DNA of 64,000 nt from Flavobacterium frigoris PS1 (GCF_000252125.1 NZ_AHKF01000004.1:99854-163853), one strand, 5' to 3'. Numbered from the stretch's first letter, positions 9,516 to 19,012 are shown. The notes: generated by a model from the letters alone, not told the origin. Numbers and translations are program-made.

Positions 9516-10391
9516 CTAACTATAATTATCTGGTTCTACATGTATCAAAACGTGACCTAACTCTGGAATTTCTTTGCGCAATGTATCTTTTAATTTATGT
9601 GCTAAATCGTGTCCCTCCTTAACCGATATATTAGCATCAACAATGGCATGAAGATCTACATGGTATTTCATTCCTGCCTTACGAATAAAACACTTTTCTG
9701 TATCCTTAATACCCTCTACCTGATAAGATACTCTTCTTATTTCTTCAATTAAGTCATCATTTAAATGCTCATCCATGATTTCGCCTAGAGCTGGTCTAAA
9801 AATCAAATAACTGTTGTAAAGAATAAATCCCGAGGCAAAAAGTGCAGCCCAATCGTCAGCTGATTCGTAACCACTCCCCAAAATTAACGCAATAGATATA
9901 CCTATAAACGCAGCGACAGAAGTTATTGCATCGCTACGATGGTGCCAAGCATCAGCCCTTAGCGAAGAGCTATTTGTTTCTATACTTCTTTTCATCACTA
10001 AGCGAAAGGAATATTCCTTCCAAATAATTATCGCACCAAGAACAAAAAGGGTCCAAGACTTAGGCAAATCGTGTGGACTTTGTATATTAATAATGCTTTC
10101 ATAAGCAATTATTGTAGCAGAAGTAATTAAAAAACCTACCACTAGAAAAGTGACTAACGGTTCGGCACGACCGTGTCCATAAGGGTGATTTTTATCTGCA
10201 GGCTTATTTGAATATTTAATTCCAAATAATACTAAGAACGAGGCAAATATGTCTGTTGTTGATTCGATGGCATCAGCAATCAAGGCATATGAATTACCAA
10301 AAACACCTGCAAAACCTTTAATAATAGCTAAACAGGTATTTCCTACAATACTAAAGTAAGTCGCTTTTATCGCTTTCTTTTCGTGTGACAT
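9516..10391 (-). CDS. Cation diffusion facilitator transporter
   Basis: This 291-residue protein has about six membrane helices. The cation diffusion facilitator metal motifs are present: ALIADAIESTTD in helix 2 and RADAWHHRSDA in helix 5, with the HPYGHGRAEP loop between. It ends with a cytoplasmic domain carrying His residues (KYHVDLHAIVD, HVLIHVEP). Such proteins export Zn2+, Fe2+ or similar ions by proton exchange. The exact metal cannot be assigned. A different, broken member of the family occurs at 31603. Confidence 0.92.
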   Translation of the reverse strand: MSHEKKAIKATYFSIVGNTCLAIIKGFAGVFGNSYALIADAIESTTDIFASFLVLFGIKYSNKPADKNHPYGHGRAEPLVTFLVVGFLITSATIIAYESIINIQSPHDLPKSWTLFVLGAIIIWKEYSFRLVMKRSIETNSSSLRADAWHHRSDAITSVAAFIGISIALILGSGYESADDWAALFASGFILYNSYLIFRPALGEIMDEHLNDDLIEEIRRVSYQVEGIKDTEKCFIRKAGMKYHVDLHAIVDANISVKEGHDLAHKLKDTLRKEIPELGHVLIHVEPDNYS

Positions 10392-10404
10392 GTTGTATTA
10401 AAAT

Positions 10405-10464
10405 TAAAAAAATCGTTTAAACAAATCTCTTTGATGAATGCTAAAAGATTTATTTAAACGATTT
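10405..10464 (-). terminator. Terminator after murA
   Basis: AATCGTTTAAA at 10411 pairs with TTTAAACGATT ending at 10463. On the minus strand the stem is followed by a run of T (the A-run at 10405-10411 on the plus strand), so it is oriented to end murA transcripts. Confidence 0.65.
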
Positions 10465-10484
10465 ACTAGTATGACTTATTTGCT

Positions 10485-11798
10485 TTATTCTACACGAACG
10501 ATATTCGCTCCAATTGCTCTTAGTCGTTCATCAATTCTTTCATAACCGCGATCTATTTGTTCTATGTTTTGAATAGTACTAGTCCCTTTTGCAGAAAGCG
10601 CAGCAATCAACAACGAAATACCTGCACGAATATCTGGGGAAGACATAGTAGTGGCTTTTAATTGCGATTGAAAATCATGTCCCATAACCACTGCTCTGTG
10701 CGGATCACATAACATTATTTTCGCACCCATATCTATTAACTTATCCACGAAGAACAGACGACTTTCAAACATTTTTTGATGTATCAACACATCCCCTTTT
10801 GCTTGGGTTGCCACAACCAAAACAATACTCAACAAATCAGGTGTAAAACCTGGCCAAGGAGCATCTGCTACAGTAAGAATAGAACCGTCAATATCTGTTT
10901 TGATCTCATATCCATCTACATGAGATGGGATATATATATCATCTCCTCTGCGTTCTAATGTAATTCCTAATTTTCTAAAAGTATTAGGTATAACCCCTAA
11001 GTTGTCCCAGCTTACATCTTTAATTGTAATTTCACTTTTTGTCATCGCAGCCAATCCAATCCAGCTACCAATTTCAATCATGTCAGGCAGAATTCTGTGC
11101 TCACAACCACCTAAACTTTCTACTCCTTCAATAGTTAATAAATTAGAGCCAACACCTGTTATCTTAGCTCCCATGGAGTTTAGCATTTTACAAAGTTGCT
11201 GTAAATAAGGCTCACAAGCAGCATTATAAACGGTCGTTTTTCCTTTTGCCAAAACTGCAGCCATAACAATATTAGCAGTTCCAGTTACTGAAGCCTCATC
11301 TAATAGCATGTTAGCTCCCTTTAAACCTTTTGGTGCCTCAACTCCATAAAAATGGTCTTCTCTATTGTAGCGGAATTTCGCGCCTAAATTGATAAAGCCT
11401 TCAAAATGAGTATCTAATCTTCTTCTTCCTATTTTATCTCCACCTGGCTTTGGAATATATCCTTTTCCGAAACGAGCCAAAAGTGGACCAACAATCATAA
11501 TAGAACCACGTAATGAGCCTCCTTCTTTTTTAAATCCTTCCGTTTCTAAATAACCAACATTTACGTCATCTGCTTGAAAACTGTATGAACCGGGCGCATT
11601 TTTTTGAATTTTTACTCCCAAATTTTCTAATAATGTAAGTAACTTATTGATATCAATAATATCAGGAATATTGTTGATTGTTACTTTTTCAGGAGTTAAA
11701 AGTACCGCACACAAAATTTGTAGCGCTTCATTTTTCGCTCCTTGTGGAGTGATTTCTCCTTTTAGACGAATACCTCCTTCTATTTTGAAAATTCCCAT
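10485..11798 (-). CDS. murA: UDP-GlcNAc 1-carboxyvinyltransferase (MurA), Asp variant
   Basis: This 437-residue protein is full length for MurA, the first committed enzyme of peptidoglycan synthesis, which transfers enolpyruvate from PEP to UDP-GlcNAc. The family motifs are clear: PQGAKNEALQ near the N terminus, SIMIVGPLLARFG, and DRGYERIDERL near the end. The catalytic loop that usually carries Cys115 (E. coli numbering, PGGCxIG) reads PGGDKIG here, with Asp121 in place of Cys. That substitution is known from other bacteria to keep activity while preventing fosfomycin alkylation. It lies downstream of the DUF4290 gene on the same strand. Confidence 0.95.
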   Translation of the reverse strand: MGIFKIEGGIRLKGEITPQGAKNEALQILCAVLLTPEKVTINNIPDIIDINKLLTLLENLGVKIQKNAPGSYSFQADDVNVGYLETEGFKKEGGSLRGSIMIVGPLLARFGKGYIPKPGGDKIGRRRLDTHFEGFINLGAKFRYNREDHFYGVEAPKGLKGANMLLDEASVTGTANIVMAAVLAKGKTTVYNAACEPYLQQLCKMLNSMGAKITGVGSNLLTIEGVESLGGCEHRILPDMIEIGSWIGLAAMTKSEITIKDVSWDNLGVIPNTFRKLGITLERRGDDIYIPSHVDGYEIKTDIDGSILTVADAPWPGFTPDLLSIVLVVATQAKGDVLIHQKMFESRLFFVDKLIDMGAKIMLCDPHRAVVMGHDFQSQLKATTMSSPDIRAGISLLIAALSAKGTSTIQNIEQIDRGYERIDERLRAIGANIVRVE

Positions 11799-11893
11799 AT
11801 GATTTTATTAAGTTTTGAAGATTTTTAACCGTGAAGTCTGCGAGATTACAAAAGACAATTTGCTTTTCTCGAGAACATGACAACCCGATATAT

Positions 11894-12616
11894 CTATTTC
11901 TGATTATTATTGTTTTTTTGAAAAGGTTTTGATTTACCTGTTTTAAGATTTTTATTGCTTTGGATTTTTGGTTGTCCGACCGGCGCAATTTTGTTAGATA
12001 TACGCTTATTAGTGCGAAGCAAATCTGTGGTGTTCAAAAGCGTTTCTGTACTGTCAACCATATTTAATTTACCATCAGACAATTCATATAAATGTTCATA
12101 AATAACATCATCTTTCACGGTATCCTTGTTCCAACTCAGGTAGGACTTTTTCATGTGATTTGCGATCACTTTAACCAAAGCGTTTTTCATATCTCCGTCA
12201 TCCCATTTATTGGCTACGTCGATCATGTACTTTATATTGTTTCCGTAATATCTGTATTTTGGAAAATTTTGCGGGTATTTTAATACATCCGGTTTAAGTT
12301 GTAACACTTCTCGAGATGGTATTGGATATGGAGACTCAACTTCCAATCTAAAATCAGACATAATAAAGAGCTGATCCCACAATTTGTGCTGAAAATCAAG
12401 AACGTCACGTAAATGAGGATTCAAACTTCCCATTACTTGAATGATATACTTTGCTGCTTTATTTCGCTCTTCGACATCTTCAATAGCAATTGCTTGCTCG
12501 ATAAGTTTCTGTAAATGACGCCCATACTCTGGAATAATCAAATGCGATCTTTCAGCATTATATTCCAAATGATGAACGACATCGTTCGCGTTTTCTTTTT
12601 TGTATTTTGAATTCAT
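11894..12616 (-). CDS. DUF4290 domain-containing protein
   Basis: This 240-residue soluble protein has no signal peptide. Its sequence style (EYGRHLQKLIEQAIAIEDVE, NPHLRDVLDFQHKLWDQLF) and its place upstream of murA match the DUF4290 family of Bacteroidota, whose function is unknown. The C-terminal 40 residues are Lys/Asn/Gln-rich and look disordered. It probably shares a transcript with murA, since only 95 bases separate them. Confidence 0.8.
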   Translation of the reverse strand: MNSKYKKENANDVVHHLEYNAERSHLIIPEYGRHLQKLIEQAIAIEDVEERNKAAKYIIQVMGSLNPHLRDVLDFQHKLWDQLFIMSDFRLEVESPYPIPSREVLQLKPDVLKYPQNFPKYRYYGNNIKYMIDVANKWDDGDMKNALVKVIANHMKKSYLSWNKDTVKDDVIYEHLYELSDGKLNMVDSTETLLNTTDLLRTNKRISNKIAPVGQPKIQSNKNLKTGKSKPFQKNNNNQK

Positions 12617-12710
12617 AGTTGAATTTAATTTTATATTCTAAATAGTATAGGCGTGATGATGCTAGAACAAATCTAAAGTTTGTTTTATCCTCAAATATCC
12701 TATCCCATAT

Positions 12711-12995
12711 TTATAGTGAAATAATACCCTTAATAGTAGAAACTTCCTGGTATTTATCAATTACTTCTTGAGCATCCTTAACCTGAACATCGATTGAAAC
12801 GCTTGTGAATTTTCCGGTTTTGGATTTTGTTGTTTTGATAACAGCACCCATACAGTCAAAAGCCAATTCAACGCGCTTTACATTATCACTTTCAGTTGGC
12901 ACAATAAATTTAAACAAGTACAAAGCGGGCCAGGTATTGCTCATATCCAACTCCACTTTTAATCTCTCATAAAATTCTTCAGTATTCTTATCCAT
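12711..12995 (-). CDS. DUF493 family protein
   Basis: This 94-residue protein has the ferredoxin-like small-domain pattern of the DUF493/YbeD family: LKVELDMSNTWPALYLFKFI at the start, KFTSVSIDVQVKDAQEVIDK in the middle, and the ending VSTIKGIISL. The family's role is not established; it resembles ACT-like regulatory domains. It is placed just upstream of the DUF4290-murA pair on the same strand. Confidence 0.82.
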   Translation of the reverse strand: MDKNTEEFYERLKVELDMSNTWPALYLFKFIVPTESDNVKRVELAFDCMGAVIKTTKSKTGKFTSVSIDVQVKDAQEVIDKYQEVSTIKGIISL

Positions 12996-13115
12996 TTTAT
13001 ATTTAAAAATAATAGCAAATATACGGTTTCAAATGTAAATTATGAATTATGGAATATTAATTTTTATGGAAAAGGATTATTTTAATGACAATCATTTTTT
13101 CAAATTCCAATTAGT

Positions 13116-13685
13116 TTGAGTAAGTTTGCGCCTTATTTCAAAAAAGTGCAAAAAGAAATCATAATAATTATCGGCGGACCGGGAACAGGTAAAAGTACCA
13201 TAATCGACGGATTGATAGCAAAAGGTTTTTGTTGCTATCCTGAAATTTCTAGAGAAGTTACTTTAGAGGCAAAGAAACAAGGAATTGAGCAATTATTTCT
13301 TAAAAAACCTTTACTGTTTAGCGAACTACTATTAGAAGGAAGAAAAAAACAGTTCGAAAACGCTCAAAATGAGCCACATGAAATCGTTTTTATAGACCGT
13401 GGAATCCCCGATGTATTGGCTTATATGCACTATATTGGAGATAGCTACCCTGCTTCTTTTGACACTATTTGTCGAGAACATATTTATTCTAAAATCTTCA
13501 TTCTTCCGCCTTGGGAAGAGATTTATATAAGCGACGAAGCCCGTTACGAAAATTATGAACAGGCTAAATTGATTCAAAATCACCTTGTTGAAACTTACGA
13601 AGGTTATGGCTATAATCTTATAGAAGTCCCAAAAGACACCGTAGCTAACCGAATTCTTTTTATATTAGACAAAATTTCTAGGTAA
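13116..13685 (+). CDS. P-loop ATP/GTP-binding protein (AAA_28-like)
   Basis: The frame encodes 189 residues with an N-terminal Walker A, GGPGTGKST (about residues 20-28), and a Walker-B-like IVFIDRGIPD near 90. The pattern CYPEISREVTLEAKKQGIEQ and the DRGIPDVLAYM motif fit a nucleoside-kinase-like P-loop family common in Bacteroidota. The substrate is unknown. The start is uncertain. The frame opens at a TTG (13116); a GTG at 13146, closer to the P-loop, is an alternative. A promoter-like AT-rich stretch separates it from the divergent DUF493 gene. Confidence 0.78.
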   Translation: MSKFAPYFKKVQKEIIIIIGGPGTGKSTIIDGLIAKGFCCYPEISREVTLEAKKQGIEQLFLKKPLLFSELLLEGRKKQFENAQNEPHEIVFIDRGIPDVLAYMHYIGDSYPASFDTICREHIYSKIFILPPWEEIYISDEARYENYEQAKLIQNHLVETYEGYGYNLIEVPKDTVANRILFILDKISR

Positions 13686-13750
13686 TTTTGAATTTTGAAT
13701 TTTGAATTACGGAACAGAAATTGATAATTCGAAATTTGCAATTCAAAATT
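13684..13750. repeat. TTTTGAA repeat with inverted partner
   Basis: Three back-to-back copies of a seven-base unit (AATTTTGAATTTTGAATTTTGAATT, 13684-13708, quoted in two parts here: AATTTTGAATTTTGAAT and TTTGAATT) face AATTCAAAATT at 13740-13750. It fills the gap between the P-loop gene and recQ and could fold as an imperfect hairpin. Confidence 0.6.
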
Positions 13751-13751
13751 G

Positions 13752-15644
13752 ATGTCTGAAGCATTACAAATTCTACAAAAATACTGGAACCACAATTCCT
13801 TCCGGTCGCTGCAAAATGAAATCATTGATTCCGTTTTAAGCGGTGAGGACACTTTTGCTTTAATGCCAACTGGCGGTGGAAAATCCGTCTGCTTCCAGAT
13901 TCCTGCCATGATGAACGAAGGCATTTGCTTAGTCATTTCGCCATTAGTTGCGTTAATGAAAGACCAGGTTGCTAATTTGCAAAAGCGAAACATCAAAGCA
14001 ATCGCATTGACCGGCGGAATACGTTCTGATGAGATGATCGACCTCTTGGACAATTGTCAATTTGGGAATTATAAATTCCTATACCTTTCTCCGGAACGCC
14101 TGCAATCAGATTGGATTTTAGAAAGGATAAAAAACCTACCCATCAATTTAATAACCATCGATGAAGCACATTGTGTTTCGCAATGGGGACATGATTTCCG
14201 ACCTGCCTATTTAAAAATTTCCAATTTAAAGACCTATTTCCCAAAAGTCCCTTTTTTAGCTTTAACCGCAACTGCAACACCAGAAGTTAAGGTAGACATC
14301 ATCAATGAATTGGGATTAAATGAACCTCGAATTTTCGAAAAGTCATTTGCTAGAAAAAATATCGCTTATATGGTTTTTGAGGTAGAAGATAAACTCTTTC
14401 GAATAGAACAAATATTAAGAAAAAACCCTCAATCCTCCATTATATATGTACGAAACCGTAAATCATGCTTGGAAATTTCCTCCCAATTACAATCATTAGG
14501 ATTTAAATCCACTTATTACCATGGTGGGCTCAGCTCCAAAGAAAAAGATAAAAACATGCAATCCTGGATGCAGGATAAAGCTCAGGTTATTGTTGCCACA
14601 AATGCTTTTGGAATGGGAATTGACAAAGCAGATGTAAAGACGGTGATACACATTCAGCTACCAGAAAATCTAGAGAACTATTACCAAGAAGCTGGGCGTT
14701 CTGGTCGAAATGGCGAAAAAGCATTTGCCGTATTATTAACCAGCCCTTCTGACATTCTACAAGTAGAAAGTCAGTTTATCCATGTACTTCCCGACAAAAA
14801 ATTCTTGAATGAAATATTCATTAAACTATGCAATTTTTTCCAAATCGCATACGGAGAAGGCATCGACGAAAAATTTTCTTTTAATTTAAATCAGTTTTGT
14901 CTGAAATATAAATTCCCTGTTTTAAGAACTTACAATGCGATGCAATTTCTAGATAGACAAGGAGTCATTACATTATCCCAAGAATTCTCTGAAAAAATTA
15001 GCTTGCAATTCATCATCCCTTCAAAAGAAGTGATGCGCTATATGAGTTTAAATCCTAATGACGAAGAAATTGTTTTAGCCATACTCAGAACCTATCCAGG
15101 AATTTACGATATAGAAACCGCATTTAACTTACCGTTTATAGCTAAAAAATCAAATCATACTGAAACTCAAGTACAGACCGTTTTACAAAAACTAAAAGAA
15201 CGGAATATTGTAGAATACCATTCTAAAAATAATGATGCATCCCTGATTTTTAATGAAATACGCGAGGACGAAAGAACAATAAGTAGGGTTTCAAAATACC
15301 TAGAAAATCAAAATCAACTAAAAAAAGAAAAACTTAAGTCAGTTTTACATTATATCAGCGAGCAAAACGTATGCAAGAGCAAATTGATCTTAAATTATTT
15401 TGGCGAAAAAACAACTGATGATTGCGGCATTTGTTCCTATTGTATTGCTCAAAAAAATATAAAAACAGATACAATAAAACTTTCGAAAAAAATTATTGCC
15501 CTATTAAAAATAGAGGAGTTAAATTCAAGAGAGATCGAAAACAGGACAAAGAATACCTCACATGATGTTATCTTTGCCATACAACAGCTATTAGAACATG
15601 AATTTATAATAGTACAACCAAACAATAAATATACCTTAAAATAA
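13752..15644 (+). CDS. recQ: RecQ family ATP-dependent DNA helicase
   Basis: The 630-residue protein has the superfamily 2 helicase motifs in order: Walker A PTGGGKSVCFQIPA, DEAH box (TIDEAHCVSQWGHDF), LALTATATP, and motif VI QEAGRSGRNGE. A RecQ zinc-binding segment with the Cys pattern CGICSYC follows near residue 580. A winged-helix region follows the helicase core, and no HRDC domain is evident, giving a shorter C terminus than E. coli RecQ. It unwinds recombination and fork intermediates. The ATG at 13752 is preferred over a TTG codon just before it. fmt follows after 2 bases, so the two are likely cotranscribed. Confidence 0.93.
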   Translation: MSEALQILQKYWNHNSFRSLQNEIIDSVLSGEDTFALMPTGGGKSVCFQIPAMMNEGICLVISPLVALMKDQVANLQKRNIKAIALTGGIRSDEMIDLLDNCQFGNYKFLYLSPERLQSDWILERIKNLPINLITIDEAHCVSQWGHDFRPAYLKISNLKTYFPKVPFLALTATATPEVKVDIINELGLNEPRIFEKSFARKNIAYMVFEVEDKLFRIEQILRKNPQSSIIYVRNRKSCLEISSQLQSLGFKSTYYHGGLSSKEKDKNMQSWMQDKAQVIVATNAFGMGIDKADVKTVIHIQLPENLENYYQEAGRSGRNGEKAFAVLLTSPSDILQVESQFIHVLPDKKFLNEIFIKLCNFFQIAYGEGIDEKFSFNLNQFCLKYKFPVLRTYNAMQFLDRQGVITLSQEFSEKISLQFIIPSKEVMRYMSLNPNDEEIVLAILRTYPGIYDIETAFNLPFIAKKSNHTETQVQTVLQKLKERNIVEYHSKNNDASLIFNEIREDERTISRVSKYLENQNQLKKEKLKSVLHYISEQNVCKSKLILNYFGEKTTDDCGICSYCIAQKNIKTDTIKLSKKIIALLKIEELNSREIENRTKNTSHDVIFAIQQLLEHEFIIVQPNNKYTLK

Positions 15645-15646
15645 TA

Positions 15647-16594
15647 ATGGAAAAATTACGAATTGTATTTATGGGAACACCTGAATTTGCGGTCGGTATT
15701 CTAGACACCATAATTAAAAACGACTATAATGTTGTCGGCGTCATTACAGCGGCCGACAAACCAGCAGGTCGCGGACAAAAACTAAAGTATTCCGCTATTA
15801 AAGAATATGCTTTGGCCAATAACCTAAACTTGTTGCAACCCACTAACCTAAAGGAAGAATCTTTCCTTCAGGAATTAAAATCGCTAAATGCCAATTTACA
15901 AATAGTGGTAGCCTTTAGAATGTTGCCAAAAGTGGTCTGGGAAATGCCAAAACTAGGAACCTTTAACCTCCACGCTTCACTCCTACCCAATTATCGTGGT
16001 GCAGCACCCATAAACTGGGCCATTATTAATGGCGAAACAAAAACTGGCGTTACTACTTTTTTTATTGATGACAAAATTGACACGGGCGCCATAATCCTGA
16101 GTTCAGAAACTACCATTGATCCAAATGAAAATGCTGGCCATCTTCACGACAGACTTATGTATTTAGGTAGCGAGGCCGTTGTAAAGACCCTAGAGTTAAT
16201 TGAACAAGGAAATGCGAGCACTACTATACAAACAGACCCACCCGAAATAAAAACAGCATACAAATTAAACAAAGACAATTGTAAAATAGACTGGACTAAA
16301 TCAGCTTCGGAAATTAATAATCTAATACGAGGACTAAGCCCGTATCCAGCTGCCTGGTGTTTCTTTTCTGATAAAAATGAAGATTGGAACGTTAAGATTT
16401 ACGAGGCAAAAGTGATCGTAGAAGAACACAACTTAGCTAACGGAAGTCTCCTTTGTACCAAAAAGGAAATGAAAATTGCAGTGGAAAATGGCTACATCCA
16501 AATTTTAAGTTTACAATTTCCAGGCAAAAAGAAGATGACAACATCCGAATTATTAAATGGAATCTCTTTTTCTGAGCTCGCGAAAGCGCACTAA
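15647..16594 (+). CDS. fmt: Methionyl-tRNA formyltransferase
   Basis: This 315-residue protein starts FMGTPEFAVGILDTI, and carries the folate-enzyme core FNLHASLLPNYRGAAPINWA with the catalytic Asn-His pair and the later Asp (FFIDDKIDTGAI). The C-terminal OB-like domain contains the RGLSPYPAAWC motif typical of Fmt. It formylates initiator Met-tRNA using 10-formyl-THF. The start is 2 bases downstream of the recQ stop. Confidence 0.95.
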   Translation: MEKLRIVFMGTPEFAVGILDTIIKNDYNVVGVITAADKPAGRGQKLKYSAIKEYALANNLNLLQPTNLKEESFLQELKSLNANLQIVVAFRMLPKVVWEMPKLGTFNLHASLLPNYRGAAPINWAIINGETKTGVTTFFIDDKIDTGAIILSSETTIDPNENAGHLHDRLMYLGSEAVVKTLELIEQGNASTTIQTDPPEIKTAYKLNKDNCKIDWTKSASEINNLIRGLSPYPAAWCFFSDKNEDWNVKIYEAKVIVEEHNLANGSLLCTKKEMKIAVENGYIQILSLQFPGKKKMTTSELLNGISFSELAKAH

Positions 16595-16699
16595 CACTAC
16601 TAAAAACGGGGCTTTTTTACGAATCATTAGAAAAAACCTTTGTTTTATGAACAAAAAAAATAAGTTATCAACAAAACAGAGTAAAATAAAAGAAAACAC

Positions 16700-16729
16700 T
16701 TGTGAGGTAGGGATTTCCTGCTAAATTTG
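16700..16729 (+). promoter_or_regulatory. Promoter of the HU gene
   Basis: TTG at 16700-16702, a 19-base spacer, and TAAATTTG at 16722-16729 match the Bacteroidota consensus exactly. Transcription would begin about 16735, leaving a leader of roughly 38 bases before the HU start codon. Confidence 0.7.
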
Positions 16730-16772
16730 TGTATTAACAATTATTTTTAACCAACAATTAATAACTATTATT

Positions 16773-17045
16773 ATGAACAAATCAGAATTAATCGATGCTA
16801 TCGCTGCTGATGCAGGAATTACAAAAGCAGCTGCAAAGTTAGCTTTAGAGTCATTTTTAGGAAACGTAAGCGGTACTTTGAAAAAAGGTGGCAGAGTTTC
16901 TTTAGTAGGTTTTGGATCATGGTCAGTTTCAGCTAGAGCTGCAAGAGACGGTAGAAATCCTCAAACAGGAAAAACAATTCAAATCGCTGCTAAAAATGTT
17001 GTGAAATTCAAAGCTGGTGCTGAATTAGAAGGTGCAGTAAACTAA
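16773..17045 (+). CDS. HU family DNA-binding protein
   Basis: This 90-residue protein has the HU fold: an N-terminal helical half (MNKSELIDAIAADAGITKAA), the GRVSLVGFGSWSV strand, the arm region ARDGRNPQTGKTIQI and the C-terminal KFKAGAEL. It is a dimeric nucleoid protein. The length is normal, and it is flanked by its own promoter and terminator. Confidence 0.95.
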   Translation: MNKSELIDAIAADAGITKAAAKLALESFLGNVSGTLKKGGRVSLVGFGSWSVSARAARDGRNPQTGKTIQIAAKNVVKFKAGAELEGAVN

Positions 17046-17071
17046 TTTTAAGTTTTAAAACCTAATATAAT

Positions 17072-17099
17072 AAAAACCTTCCTGATGGAAGGTTTTTTT
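17072..17099 (+). terminator. Terminator after the HU gene
   Basis: AAAAACCTTCC pairs with GGAAGGTTTTTTT across a short TGAT loop, with the T-run to 17099. Confidence 0.85.
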
Positions 17100-17168
17100 A
17101 TACATTTAAACGATTTAATTTGGTTATATTTTAATTTTATTCTTAAATTTATTAGAAAAAGCAGCATT

Positions 17169-17729
17169 ATGATTTCAGAAAAACTAATAAAAGGACAACT
17201 ACTTATAGCAGAGCCTTCTATAATCGGAGATCTATCATTTAACAGATCTGTGATTTTATTGGCTGACCATGATAAGGATGGATCGGTGGGTTTTATCATA
17301 AATAAACCATTGAAGTATACCATTCATGATTTGCTACCAGAGATTAATGCTAGGTTTAAAATTTACAATGGAGGACCTGTCGAACAGGATAACCTCTATT
17401 TTATCCATAACATTCCTGAATTGATTCCAAACAGCATTGAAATTTCGAATGGAATATATTGGGGTGGTGATTTTGAAAGCACAAAAGGGCTTATAAACAA
17501 CGGTAAAATAAACAAGGAAAATATCCGTTTTTTTCTGGGCTACACTGGCTGGAATGAACAGCAATTAGAGTCCGAAATGAATGATAATTCATGGATTATT
17601 GCTCCAAATAGCTATAAAAACAAAATTATAGGAAAATCTAGTACTCACTTTTGGAAAGAACAAATTATTGAATTAGGTGGCGACTATCTTATTTGGTCGA
17701 ATGCGCCTGAAAACCCCTATTTAAACTAA
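17169..17729 (+). CDS. YqgE/AlgH family protein
   Basis: From the ATG at 17169 the protein is 186 residues, the usual YqgE length. A longer frame back to 17085 would overlap the HU terminator and is rejected. Family motifs are visible: KGQLLIAEPSIIGDLSFNRS, VILLADHDKDGSVGFIINKP, YNGGPVEQDNLYFIH, and RFFLGYTGWNEQQLESEM. The function is not settled. The last four bases overlap the stop codon of the convergent class IV aminotransferase gene. Confidence 0.92.
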   Translation: MISEKLIKGQLLIAEPSIIGDLSFNRSVILLADHDKDGSVGFIINKPLKYTIHDLLPEINARFKIYNGGPVEQDNLYFIHNIPELIPNSIEISNGIYWGGDFESTKGLINNGKINKENIRFFLGYTGWNEQQLESEMNDNSWIIAPNSYKNKIIGKSSTHFWKEQIIELGGDYLIWSNAPENPYLN

Positions 17730-18565
17730 ATAGCGGTTACAATTTCATTTAATTTTCCCAATAAATCCTTTGATATAACTGCATCAAAGCTCTTTTTCCT
17801 ATACTTCGTGATTGGTTGAATTCCCTTAATCACGTTTGTGATAAACAACTCATCGGCTTTCTGTAGGTCAAACGGAGAAATCACCTCTTCTACAACTTCT
17901 AGAGAACCCATGTTTTTGGCTATTTCCAGAATTTGCTTCCTCATAACTCCATTTAGGCAACCTTCTGATATAGGAGGTGTAATCAATTTATTCCCCATCA
18001 GCATAAAAATATTCCCTTGAATCGCTTCAACAACATTTTTGCTGTCATTTAACAACAAACAATTGTTTAGTCCATTTTCATTTGCAAAAATACTTGCTGT
18101 AATATTTAATATTCTATTTGTAGTTTTTATTGATGACAGCAGCTGCTTCGTAACATAAAAATCTTTAAACAGATCTACTTCATATTCCTGATCTGCGATT
18201 GCATATAAAGCGTTTTCTATACCTACTACATGGATTAAAAAGGATATTTCGTTAGTTTCCGGTAAATAGTACCCTCCATCATTTCTAAAAATAGTAATTC
18301 TGGCACGACAGGAATTTGAAAAGGCATTATCAATTGCCAAAGACAGCAATTGTTCTTCAAAATATTCCATGGTAAAGTTCATTGGAATTTCCATCCTAAT
18401 AACGCGCATCGATGCCATTAGTCTGAAATAGTGATCTTCTAAAAACAGGATTTTAGAATTTACAATCTTAACCGTCTCAAAAACGGCATCGCCATATAAA
18501 AAAGCACGATTCTGCGTCAACACATTTGTATCTTGAGATACTATAGTCCCATTAAAATTAATCAT
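17726..18565 (-). CDS. Class IV PLP aminotransferase (4-amino-4-deoxychorismate lyase-like)
   Basis: About 279 residues from the ATG at 18565 (MINFNGTIVSQDTNVLTQNR). A start eight codons earlier also exists. The fold-type IV family features are visible: AFLYGDAVFETVKI near the N terminus, the Lys of SIKTTNR as candidate PLP lysine, the GLNNCLLLN stretch, and ISEGCLNGVMRKQIL in the phosphate-binding region. Members include ADC lyase (PabC) and branched-chain or D-amino-acid aminotransferases; sequence alone does not choose among them. It is convergent with YqgE and follows the START-like gene. Confidence 0.85.
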   Translation of the reverse strand: MINFNGTIVSQDTNVLTQNRAFLYGDAVFETVKIVNSKILFLEDHYFRLMASMRVIRMEIPMNFTMEYFEEQLLSLAIDNAFSNSCRARITIFRNDGGYYLPETNEISFLIHVVGIENALYAIADQEYEVDLFKDFYVTKQLLSSIKTTNRILNITASIFANENGLNNCLLLNDSKNVVEAIQGNIFMLMGNKLITPPISEGCLNGVMRKQILEIAKNMGSLEVVEEVISPFDLQKADELFITNVIKGIQPITKYRKKSFDAVISKDLLGKLNEIVTAI

Positions 18566-18619
18566 AAAAAAGCCCTGAATTTTGTTCAAGGCAAAGGTAA
18601 GTTATAAAATACAATTTTA

Positions 18620-19012
18620 CTATACAGATCCAATTAGATGTTTAAGATCCGAAATTTGGTTTTCCCATAATAATGAAGCCTCATCAACCTCATCTTCATC
18701 GGCAAAATCCACTACCATTAGAGAAACATCTTTTGTTAGCTCATCAACTAAAATATGAAGCTCGAAAAAATACTCGGTATCCTTTCCATTACCGTCCACC
18801 CATTTGAATTTCACTTTTTCACCTGATTTTTTAGAAGCAAGTCTCGCTTTCTCCTCCGAATCATTCCAAATAAAAGTAAAAAATTCACCGCGTGAATTCA
18901 CATTATCCGCAAACCATTCGGATAAACCAGAAGGAGTTGAAATGTACTGATACAATAATTGCGGAGATGAATTGATGGGGAACTCTATTTCGTAACGTAC
19001 TTTTTGATCCAT
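18620..19012 (-). CDS. START-like domain protein
   Basis: This 130-residue cytoplasmic protein has the AHSA1/START-like helix-grip pattern: VRYEIEFPINSSPQLLYQYI, SGLSEWFADNV, then FTFIWNDSEEKARL and FEFHILVDEL-type strands (read here as FFELHILVDEL). These small proteins bind hydrophobic ligands or act as co-chaperones, but this one has no assigned role. It is expressed from the minus strand just left of the tRNA-Met promoter. Confidence 0.8.
   Translation of the reverse strand: MDQKVRYEIEFPINSSPQLLYQYISTPSGLSEWFADNVNSRGEFFTFIWNDSEEKARLASKKSGEKVKFKWVDGNGKDTEYFFELHILVDELTKDVSLMVVDFADEDEVDEASLLWENQISDLKHLIGSV

Noticed and set aside
17085..17168. Longer N terminus for the YqgE protein
   Set aside because: The extension would start inside the HU terminator and adds a hydrophobic stretch that the family lacks.
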